Shown piece after piece: positions 42,225 through 49,093 of a stretch of 64,000 bases of DNA. Position numbers and translations under genes: made by a program. The notes beneath the pieces were generated by a model. That model did not search any database. It worked only from the letters and a program-made list of their open reading frames with translations, and was not told where the DNA came from. The stretch is from contig NZ_AMXD01000001.1 of the NCBI RefSeq assembly GCF_000310185.1, positions 1 through 64,000 of the forward strand, given 5' to 3'. Numbering within the stretch: the first letter of the stretch is position 1; each line of letters opens with the position of its first letter. The stretch comes from Thauera aminoaromatica S2 (lineage in GTDB: Bacteria > Pseudomonadota > Gammaproteobacteria > Burkholderiales > Rhodocyclaceae).

Positions 42225-43091
42225 ATGCAGGTGGTGTCCATCATTTCGACCAAGGGCGGCGTCGGCAAGACCACGACGGCGGCCAACCTGGGCGGCTTCG
42301 CAGCCGACACCGGGCTGCGCGTGCTGCTGCTGGACCTGGACGTGCAGCCCACGCTGTCGAGCTACTTCACGCTGGCCGAGCGCGCGCCGGCCGGGATCTA
42401 CGAGATGCTGGCCTACAACGAGCAGCGCGCCGAGCAACTGGTGTCGCGCACCGCGATCGAGCGGCTTGACCTGGTGCTCTCGAACGACGACCGCGGCGAG
42501 CTGAACACGCTGCTGCTGCACGCGCCCGATGGCAGATTGCGGCTGCGCCACCTGCTGCCCACGCTGGCGCCGCACTACGACCTGCTGCTGATCGACACCC
42601 AGGGCGCGCGCAGCGTGCTGCTGGAGATGGCGGTGCTGGCCTCGAACTTGGCGCTTTCGCCGGTGACGCCGGAAATCCTCGCGGCGCGCGAGCTGCGGCG
42701 CGGCACGCTGCAACTCATCGAGGACATCGCGCCGTACCGCCACCTCGGCATCGAGCCGCCGCCGCTGCACCTGCTCATCAACCGCGTGCATCCGGTGTCG
42801 TCGAATGCGCGGCTGATCCAGCAGGCGCTGCGTCAGGTATTCCAGGAGCAGCCTGGCGTGCGCGTGCTGGACACCGACGTGCCGGCGATTGAAGCCTATC
42901 CGCGCGCCGCGACGCGCGGACTGCCGGTGCATCGGGTGGAATACCGCCAGCCGGCGGGCCGCACGGCACCTGCCGCATTGGAGACCATGCGCGCGCTGGC
43001 CGGCGAGCTGTTCCCGGCGTGGCAGGAGCGCTTTGCGCTCGTCACCGGCCGAGGCGACGCGGGAGGGGCCGGCCATGGCCAGCGCACATGA
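42225..43091 (+). CDS. parA: ParA-family ATPase
   Basis: 288 residues from the ATG at 42225 (GGGAGAGG upstream; earlier in-frame starts at 42201 and 42171 are possible). Deviant Walker A STKGGVGKTTTAANL (residues 8-22), LLLDLDVQPTLSSYF and LLIDTQGARSVLLEM are the ParA/Soj/MinD signatures. Expected to bind DNA with ATP and segregate or maintain the excised ICE; in ICEclc parA and shi also contribute to the slowed growth of transfer-competent cells. Overlaps shi by 17 bp. Confidence 0.93.
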   Translation: MQVVSIISTKGGVGKTTTAANLGGFAADTGLRVLLLDLDVQPTLSSYFTLAERAPAGIYEMLAYNEQRAEQLVSRTAIERLDLVLSNDDRGELNTLLLHAPDGRLRLRHLLPTLAPHYDLLLIDTQGARSVLLEMAVLASNLALSPVTPEILAARELRRGTLQLIEDIAPYRHLGIEPPPLHLLINRVHPVSSNARLIQQALRQVFQEQPGVRVLDTDVPAIEAYPRAATRGLPVHRVEYRQPAGRTAPAALETMRALAGELFPAWQERFALVTGRGDAGGAGHGQRT

Positions 43092-43332
43092 CCTGGCCCG
43101 CGGCCACAAGCGGCTGCGAGGGCTGATCGAGTTCGCCCTGGGAGAAGGTTGGAAGGTGGTGTGCACCCGCGGCGGGCACCTGCTGTTCACGAAGCAAGGC
43201 TGCGCGCCGATCTACACCAGCTCGACGGCGAGCGACCACCGCGCCGAGCGCAACGCCCGTGCGCAGCTTCGCCGCGCCGACCGACAGGCGGCCCAGGGTG
43301 TTGCAGCATCTCAGGAGAATGGCCGTGGCTGA
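43075..43332 (+). CDS. shi: Shi-like small protein with HicA-type fold
   Basis: 85 residues, starting inside parA. The core GLIEFALGEGWKVVCTRGGHLLFTK matches the HicA/YcfA dsRBD-like fold (GW.V.R..GGH..F), followed by a basic helical tail (HRAERNARAQLRRADRQ). Position between parA and parB equals that of shi in ICEclc, a small gene involved with parA in growth arrest of donor cells. A HicA-like fold would make an RNA-directed toxin role plausible; this link is inference. Confidence 0.75.
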   Translation: MASAHDLARGHKRLRGLIEFALGEGWKVVCTRGGHLLFTKQGCAPIYTSSTASDHRAERNARAQLRRADRQAAQGVAASQENGRG

Positions 43333-44986
43333 CCTGACGCCGCAGGACATGGCCGCCAATCTGCTGGCCTCGGGCTTCGAGCGCAACGGCCCTTCGGTCG
43401 CGGCCCTGAGCGACCCCATCGCCGACACGCCGATGGTGGTGACGCTGGACCAGTTGCGCCCCTACGACCACGACCCGCGCGTGACGCGCAACCCGGCCTA
43501 CGAGGACATCAAGGCCTCGATCCGCGAACGCGGGCTCGATGCGCCGCCCGCGATCACGCGCCGGCCCGGCGAACCGCACTACATCATCCGCAACGGCGGC
43601 AACACGCGCCTGGCGATCCTGCGCGAGCTGTGGAGCGAGACGAAAGACGAACGGTTCTTCCGCATCCCCTGCCTGTTCCGCCCGTGGCCGCAGCGCGGCG
43701 AAGTGGTGATGCTGACCGGGCACCTGGCCGAGAACGAGTTGCGCGGCGGGCTCAGCTTCATCGAGCGGGCCTTGGGCGTGGAGAAGGCGCGCGAGTTCTA
43801 CGAGCAGGAAATGGGGCGGGACAGCGGCCAGCCGCTGTCGCAGAGCGAGCTGGCGCGGCGGCTTACGGCCGATGGCTTCCCGCTGCCGCAGTCGCACATC
43901 AGCCGCATGCAGGACGCCGTGCACTACCTGCTCCCGGCGATCCCCATGCTGCTGTACGGCGGGCTCGGCCGGCATCAGGTGGAACGGCTCGCGGTGCTGC
44001 GCAAGGCCTGCGAACGCACCTGGGAGCGGCATGCCCTGAGGCGCAACCTGTCGATGGACTTCGCTACGCTGTTCCAGGACCTGCTGGCGCAGTTCGACAC
44101 GCAGCCCGACAACTTCTCACCGCAGCGGGTGCAGGACGAGCTGGTCGGCCAGATGGCCGAGCTGCTGGAAGCGGACTACGACACGCTGAGCCTGGAAATC
44201 GACGACAGCGAGAGCCGGCAGCGCGCATTGACCAGCGATCCTGCGCCGCTGCAGGCGGCAAGACCTGCGGTGCCGGCCGGGCCACCGCGACCACCGTCAC
44301 CGCCTTCGCTGCCGCCCGGCCCCTCGGTGCAGTCGTCGGAGCCTGGCCCTGGCCAGGCTGCGCAGGCCGGTTCCACGCCGGCCGCCAGCGACAAGGGCAT
44401 GCAGCAGGATGACGAACGCCTGCAGGGTCACATCGTGTCCCCGGCCCCGACCACCGAACGCCTGCAATCCATCCAGCGCATGGTGGCCGATCAGATGGGC
44501 GACAAGCTGCCCGACTTCGAGGCCGACGCGCTGCGCGCGATCCCTGTGCAGGCGGGCGGGCTCTACCCCATCTCGGATGTCTGGTACATCGAGCCCGGCC
44601 TGGATGTGCCGGATCGGCTGCGGGTGCACATCGCACAGTTCGCGCGCGAGATCGCCGAGGAAGCCGACGTGGCCGGGCAGGTCGAACCCAGCGAAGGCGG
44701 CATGGGCTTCGTCTGCGTGGCGCCCCCGGCGGTGCGCGCATTGCCTCCGTTCGCGTGTGCGGTGCTGACCTTGCTGCATGCGCTGTGCGCCGCGCCCCGA
44801 CCCGCCCCCGGCTTCGATGGCGCCCGGCTGGCCGACGACCTAGCGGCCTTGCTGCATGGCGGCGGCGCATATCCGCGCCTGAGCGATGCCGGGCTGGTAA
44901 AGCTGTTCCGGCTGCTGCGCATGGCGCGCCGGCTGCTGGATCTGGAGACCGGCGCGGCCTCCAGCAACCCCGGCCACGGCGCCTGA
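43325..44986 (+). CDS. bisD: ParB-like ICE regulator (BisD-like)
   Basis: 553 residues if begun at the GTG 43325 (AGGAG 7 nt upstream); an ATG at 43319 is nearly on the ribosome-binding site. ParB/Spo0J N-terminal domain: VTLDQLRPYDHDPRVTRNPAYEDIKASIRERGL, HYIIRNGGNTRLAIL, GEVVMLTGHLAENELRGGLSF, then a KorB-like HTH (LSQSELARRLTADGFPLPQSHISRM). The C-terminal half has a Pro/Ala-rich linker (~320-380) and an unknown domain. In ICEclc the corresponding ParB-like protein BisD works with BisC as a positive-feedback activator. Confidence 0.82.
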   Translation: MADLTPQDMAANLLASGFERNGPSVAALSDPIADTPMVVTLDQLRPYDHDPRVTRNPAYEDIKASIRERGLDAPPAITRRPGEPHYIIRNGGNTRLAILRELWSETKDERFFRIPCLFRPWPQRGEVVMLTGHLAENELRGGLSFIERALGVEKAREFYEQEMGRDSGQPLSQSELARRLTADGFPLPQSHISRMQDAVHYLLPAIPMLLYGGLGRHQVERLAVLRKACERTWERHALRRNLSMDFATLFQDLLAQFDTQPDNFSPQRVQDELVGQMAELLEADYDTLSLEIDDSESRQRALTSDPAPLQAARPAVPAGPPRPPSPPSLPPGPSVQSSEPGPGQAAQAGSTPAASDKGMQQDDERLQGHIVSPAPTTERLQSIQRMVADQMGDKLPDFEADALRAIPVQAGGLYPISDVWYIEPGLDVPDRLRVHIAQFAREIAEEADVAGQVEPSEGGMGFVCVAPPAVRALPPFACAVLTLLHALCAAPRPAPGFDGARLADDLAALLHGGGAYPRLSDAGLVKLFRLLRMARRLLDLETGAASSNPGHGA

Positions 44987-44998
44987 GCAGAGGCCATC

Positions 44999-45559
44999 AT
45001 GTCGGCACCGCATCCGCTCAACCAGGCCGTCATCGCACAGGCGCTGCACGACCTGCGCAATGGGCAACTGCGGCGCTGCAAGGCGATGGGCTTCGGCGAG
45101 GAGGAGCTGGACGCGCTCAAGCACCCCGAACTCGTGAGCATGCTGGTGAACGCCACGGTGTCGTGGTGTTCGGTGTCGGTGAACCGCGATGTGCTGAAGC
45201 GGCTGCTGAGCCAAGTGCACGACGTGGAGCGAGAGATCGCGACGGTCGACCGCATGCTGCGCCTGGGCGCCAGCACGGAGATGGTCAGCCGCTTCTACGG
45301 GCTTACGCACCAGGAGGTGGCCCTGCGCCGCGACATCCTCGGCCTGCCCAAGCGCAAGGGGCGGCATCCGGTGCTGGACGAGGCGCAGGACACGGCGCTG
45401 TGGAAGCAGTGGAAGGCCGGCGTCATGGAGCGCGGCATCGCGCTGGACGATGAGGTGGCGATGCTGACGCTGACCATGGACCTGGCCGAGACCTTGAACC
45501 TGCCGATGTCGGTGATCTGGTCGGCGATACGCAACTGGATCGACCAGGGGCTGGTGTAG
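44999..45559 (+). CDS. bisC: DUF2857 protein (BisC-like)
   Basis: 186 residues, 12 bp after bisD. NQAVIAQALHDLRNGQLRRCKAMGFGEEELDALKHPELVSML is the DUF2857 start; SRFYGLTHQEVALRRDILGLPKRKGRHP looks like a helix-turn-helix. In ICEclc this family member, BisC, has remote similarity to FlhC and forms the BisDC activator that keeps transfer competence on and drives promoters such as inrR and intB13. Role transferred by synteny. Confidence 0.82.
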   Translation: MSAPHPLNQAVIAQALHDLRNGQLRRCKAMGFGEEELDALKHPELVSMLVNATVSWCSVSVNRDVLKRLLSQVHDVEREIATVDRMLRLGASTEMVSRFYGLTHQEVALRRDILGLPKRKGRHPVLDEAQDTALWKQWKAGVMERGIALDDEVAMLTLTMDLAETLNLPMSVIWSAIRNWIDQGLV

Positions 45560-45562
45560 GCC

Positions 45563-46813
45563 ATGGCGACCGGCGGCGCACCCCGGCGCGATGGCCCCGT
45601 GGCGCTGTCGGCACTGTTCGACGACGCGCTGCGGGAACTGGTGCCACGGGCACCACCGACACCGCCAGCCCCGCGCGGCGCTGCTGCTGCATTGCCGGCC
45701 GCGCCGGTCAGCGACGGCTTCCTCTACAGCGGCAACCGGCACGAGAGCGTGCCGCGTGCGCTGTTCCTCGACCGGCGCCTGACGCCGCTGGAGCGCAACG
45801 CCTGGCAGGTGCTCCGCCTGCAGCTCCAGAGCGACGGCGTGACGGCGTTCCCGACCTACGACCAGCTTCGCCCCTACCTCGCCTCGATGCCCTGCGCGGC
45901 GCAGGCCTCGCACGAGACCGTGGCGCGCGCCTTGACGCTGCTGCGGCTGACGCGCTGGCTGAGCCTGGTGCGACGGCGCCGCGACCCGAAGACCGGGCGC
46001 ATCCTGAGCAACCTCTACGTGCTGCACGACGAACCGCTGACACCCTTCGAGGCGATGCAGCTCGACCCCGACTACCTCGGCCTGGTCAGCCAGGCGCTGA
46101 CCCATGCGGCGAAGGCGGTGCAGATCGTCGGCATGAACACCCTGCGCGAGATCGCCGAAGACCCGATGCTCAACGGCCGCACGCTGCCCACGCGGCTGCA
46201 GGTGCTGGCACATCGCATGGCGCGCAACGAATGGGCGGACGCGAGTTATCCACAAGCGCCTGTGGATCACGAATCCGAAGAAGGCCAGGACGGCCTGCTT
46301 CGGAATCTCGAAGGCCCGTCTTCGGAATCCGAAGCAGGGCTGAAATCCGCGCCAGACGGCTCACTTCGGAATCCGAAGGAGGACCGTACTGTACGTATGG
46401 ATCGTATAAATCAAGTACGTACAGTACCGCGCGCGAAGTCGTTGCAGCACCTGCGCCTGCCCGAGCGCCTGCTGCGCTTGAAGGACGAGCAGCAAAGCGG
46501 CGCGATGGTGGCCTTGCAGCAGGTGGACGAGTCGCTGCGGCAGGCGGTGTTGGACGAATGGGATGCGCGCTGCCGCAAAAGCGCGGTACGCAACCCGGCC
46601 GGCTATCTGTTCGGCATCATCCAGAAGGCGATGCGCGGCGAGTTCAAGGCCTGGGCCGGCGAAGGCGGTTCGCCATCGACGCCGCCTGCGCCGCCGCCAC
46701 GGCCAGCCGCACCGGCACCGTCTGCACCGCCACCGCCCGCGCCGAACGGCCCTGGCCGCGAGGCAGCGCGGGCCTACCTGGCGAAACTGCGTTCAACCCT
46801 GGGCGATTCCTGA
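45563..46813 (+). CDS. STY4528-family island replication-type protein
   Basis: 416 residues, start 3 bp after bisC. N-terminal winged-helix region (ESVPRALFLDRRLTPLERNAWQVLRLQL, FPTYDQLRPYLASM, SHETVARALTLLRLTRWLSLVRRRRDP) resembles plasmid/island replication-initiation or helix-turn-helix proteins of the STY4528 family. A repeat-rich middle (codons ~236-290) overlaps DNA repeats described separately. C-terminal part: LRQAVLDEWDARCRKSAVRNPAGYLFGIIQKAMRGEFKAW, then a Pro-rich stretch. Role in ICE replication is suggested by the family name and the intragenic iterons, not shown. Confidence 0.75.
   Translation: MATGGAPRRDGPVALSALFDDALRELVPRAPPTPPAPRGAAAALPAAPVSDGFLYSGNRHESVPRALFLDRRLTPLERNAWQVLRLQLQSDGVTAFPTYDQLRPYLASMPCAAQASHETVARALTLLRLTRWLSLVRRRRDPKTGRILSNLYVLHDEPLTPFEAMQLDPDYLGLVSQALTHAAKAVQIVGMNTLREIAEDPMLNGRTLPTRLQVLAHRMARNEWADASYPQAPVDHESEEGQDGLLRNLEGPSSESEAGLKSAPDGSLRNPKEDRTVRMDRINQVRTVPRAKSLQHLRLPERLLRLKDEQQSGAMVALQQVDESLRQAVLDEWDARCRKSAVRNPAGYLFGIIQKAMRGEFKAWAGEGGSPSTPPAPPPRPAAPAPSAPPPPAPNGPGREAARAYLAKLRSTLGDS
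46298..46427. repeat. Iteron-like repeats and a 12-bp inverted repeat inside the STY4528 gene
   Basis: CTTCGGAATCCGAAG occurs at 46320-46334 and 46364-46378, a variant at 46298-46313, and a half copy at 46271-46280. Then GTACTGTACGTA (46386-46397) faces TACGTACAGTAC (46416-46427) around an AT-rich centre. Confidence 0.75.
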
Positions 46814-46814
46814 G

Positions 46815-46837
46815 CAGCTATCCCCAGGGGATAGCTG
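46815..46837. promoter_or_regulatory. CTATCCCC-N-GGGGATAG palindrome, copy 1
   Basis: A 23-nt perfect palindrome (11-1-11) starting 2 bp after the STY4528 stop. First of three copies around the TIGR03761 operon. Confidence 0.7.
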
Positions 46838-46906
46838 GGACACGAAGCCTTCCAGGCATCGGCTTCGGTTCTGTCATGCGTCGCACGGTCGCAGCCCGGC
46901 GCGGAC

Positions 46907-46923
46907 CTATCCCCTGGGGATAG
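46907..46923. promoter_or_regulatory. CTATCCCC-N-GGGGATAG palindrome, copy 2
   Basis: A 17-nt perfect palindrome (8-1-8), 89 bp centre to centre from copy 1, in the 229-bp gap before the TIGR03761 gene, where the promoter of that operon should be. Confidence 0.7.
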
Positions 46924-47042
46924 ACGGAACACGCGACCTTCCGGGGCGACAACCGGGAGCGCACCCGCTGCGGTTTGTTGACTGACGCCCTTCCGGGCGA
47001 TGCCGATGCTGGCGGCTCGTTCCCGTACCGCGAGTCGTCACC

Positions 47043-47822
47043 ATGGCCAATGAATCCCAGCCGCCCCTGCAGTTGAATCTCGGATCGCTGCGCAGCGCGA
47101 TGTCGCTGACGCTGCACACCCACCACGCTTCACGCATCTGGCATGGCCGAGCGCCTGCCGAGGGCCGGCCCGGGATCATCGGCCTGAACGGCTACATCAG
47201 CGTGATGAACAAGATGAAGCGCGGCGCCGAGCAGGACGATCCCTACTCGGATTTCTGGATGCTGCGCATCGAGGACAAGCTGACGCAGACCAAGGACAGC
47301 TTGCAGGCGCTGCGTGAGCAGGTGGACCAGGCGCTGGCCGACGTGCCGCCCGCGCTGTCGCTGGGCGAGAACATGAACGTGCAGCCCGTGAAGCTGCCGC
47401 TGTTCGTCAATGCGCAGCTCGGCTTCATAGCGGTGTACCTGCTGGCCGACTACGACGACCTGGCCCGCAAGCTGATCCTCGCCCACCACACCGCGCTGAT
47501 CGACCGCAGCACGCTGGAACGCTGGCTCAACGACGGCGCGCATGCGCTGCGCAGCCTGTTCTCGCTGGCACAGCAGTACCGCTACTCCGGCGCGACGCGC
47601 GACGACTTCGCCTCGAAGAACGCGGTGGCGCGGGCGGCGCTGGAGAAGTTCGGCGAGTTGCCGCAGGACGTGCTCGAAGGCACGCGCCGCTCGCGCTTTG
47701 CGCCACCGATCGCACGGCGGTCGGGCAAGCCTGGTAAAGCCGCGGATGCCGCACCCAGCGCTGGCGCAGCCGACGTGGCGGACGACGACCACGACCATGA
47801 CGGCGAAGGCACGAAGGCATGA
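47043..47822 (+). CDS. TIGR03761-family integrating conjugative element protein
   Basis: 259 residues. LGSLRSAMSLTLHTHHASRIWHGRAPAEGRPGIIGLNGYISVMNKMKRGAEQDDPY is the conserved start of the TIGR03761 ICE family; the C-terminus is a low-complexity Asp/His/Ala tail. Function unknown. First gene of a tightly overlapping operon with DUF3158 and ssb, behind two palindromes. In ICEclc this region holds the promoter of inrR, needed for full integrase expression; either this or the next gene would be its counterpart. Confidence 0.85.
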   Translation: MANESQPPLQLNLGSLRSAMSLTLHTHHASRIWHGRAPAEGRPGIIGLNGYISVMNKMKRGAEQDDPYSDFWMLRIEDKLTQTKDSLQALREQVDQALADVPPALSLGENMNVQPVKLPLFVNAQLGFIAVYLLADYDDLARKLILAHHTALIDRSTLERWLNDGAHALRSLFSLAQQYRYSGATRDDFASKNAVARAALEKFGELPQDVLEGTRRSRFAPPIARRSGKPGKAADAAPSAGAADVADDDHDHDGEGTKA

Positions 47823-48370
47823 CAGCATCGTCTTCCAACGGCCAACCGGCGCGCTTCCTGCCGCTGGAACAGGCGGACTTCCAGCGCCTGGAACACGGCT
47901 CCTACCTAAAAGGCCTTTTACAGCCTTTTAAAGGTAAGGGGAGTCTGGAGGCCTGGGCCAACCAGTGCACGGCGCTGCGCGACGACTTAATCGGGCTGGC
48001 GCAGCGGCGCGTGCTGCAACAGGCGCGGGCCTACCCCTTCTCGCTGCTCGACGTGCAACTGGCCCAGCAGACCACTGGCGCAGGCACGACCTTCCTGCGC
48101 TGGCGCAACCACGACCGTTCTTCCATGGGCGTGGCGCTGTGGGAATCGCTGCTCGACCGCCCGGCGACGCCGGCCTCGCTGATCGACGACCTGTACGCGA
48201 TGGAGCTGCAGCGCATCGCTTTGAACATGCAGATCAGCCTCCTTCACACGCTGGGCCGCCAGGCCCAGGAGTGCGCCAGCAAGGCCGCGCAGGCCGAAGC
48301 GGCTTACCTGCGACGTGTCCACGGGCATGCCGCGTCGGTTCCATCCACCACCCCCAAGGAGTCTCCATGA
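47819..48370 (+). CDS. DUF3158-family ICE protein
   Basis: 183 residues, ATG overlapping the previous stop (ATGA). FLPLEQADFQRLEHGSYLKGLLQPFKGKGSLEAWANQCTALRDDLIGLAQRRVL and FLRWRNHDRSSMGVALWESLL fit DUF3158. Possibly the InrR counterpart of ICEclc by position in the inrR-ssb operon; not certain. Odd feature: codons ~31-39 carry two abutting AT-rich palindromes, AAAAGGCCTTTT (47908-47919) and CCTTTTAAAGG (47924-47934), unlike the GC-rich surroundings. Confidence 0.8.
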   Translation: MTASSSNGQPARFLPLEQADFQRLEHGSYLKGLLQPFKGKGSLEAWANQCTALRDDLIGLAQRRVLQQARAYPFSLLDVQLAQQTTGAGTTFLRWRNHDRSSMGVALWESLLDRPATPASLIDDLYAMELQRIALNMQISLLHTLGRQAQECASKAAQAEAAYLRRVHGHAASVPSTTPKESP

Positions 48371-48816
48371 GCACGCACTTCGTCGGCGAGGGCAACATCG
48401 GTTCCGCGCCGGACTATCGCGAATTCCCTAACGGCAACGACGAGCCGCGCCGGCTGCTGCGCCTGAACGTCTACTTCGACAACCCGATCCCAAAGAAGGA
48501 CGGTGAATTCGAGGACCGCGGCGGCTTCTGGGCGCCGGTGGAGCTGTGGCACCGCGACGCCGACCACTGGAAAGACCTGTACCAGAAGGGCATGCGCGTG
48601 CTGGTAGAAGGCCGCACGGTGAAGGACGAGTGGGAGGACGCCGACGACAACGAGCGCACGACCTTCAAGATCGAGGCCCGCCGCATCGGCATTCTGCCGT
48701 ACCGCATCCAGGCCGTGACCCTCAGCGCCAGGACGCTGGAACCCGAGGCCGCAGTACCGCCGCCGAAGGAGACCAAGGGGACGAAGGCGTCGAAGGAAAC
48801 CAAGGCCAAGGGCTGA
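48367..48816 (+). CDS. ssb: ICE single-stranded DNA-binding protein
   Basis: 149 residues, ATGA overlap with DUF3158. The OB-fold pattern (FVGEGNIGSAPDYREFPNGN, RRLLRLNVYFDNPIP, GGFWAPVELWHRDADHWKDLYQKGMRVLVEGR, TFKIEARRIGILP) is that of ICE-type SSB proteins. The C-terminus is basic (ETKGTKASKETKAKG) and lacks the acidic DDDIPF tip of chromosomal SSB, so partner recruitment is probably different. It would coat single-stranded ICE DNA during transfer and replication. Confidence 0.9.
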   Translation: MSTHFVGEGNIGSAPDYREFPNGNDEPRRLLRLNVYFDNPIPKKDGEFEDRGGFWAPVELWHRDADHWKDLYQKGMRVLVEGRTVKDEWEDADDNERTTFKIEARRIGILPYRIQAVTLSARTLEPEAAVPPPKETKGTKASKETKAKG

Positions 48817-48865
48817 TTCCCCGCAGGGGGCGGCTGTAGCAACCGTCAGACGCCCGCCATGCACC

Positions 48866-48886
48866 AGCTATCCCCAGGGGATAGCT
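48866..48886. promoter_or_regulatory. CTATCCCC-N-GGGGATAG palindrome, copy 3
   Basis: A 21-nt perfect palindrome (10-1-10), identical in core to copy 1, in the 277-bp gap between ssb and topB, 208 bp before the topB start. No small gene is seen in this gap. Confidence 0.7.
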
Positions 48887-49093
48887 CCAGGGTGTTCCAC
48901 CGGGTTCCAGCCGCCCTCCCGAAACGACGCTCCCGCTGCGCCAGCCGTTGCGGCTTCGCGCATGCCGCTGCGGCAACGCATCGCCTGCCGATCACAAAGC
49001 GGTGTCTGCGCCAATCGGCTTCCTTGCTGCCGTCATCCGCTGGCCCGGCCAAGCTGGGGCCATCCGATGACCGCACACTTCCAAGGAGGCTTC

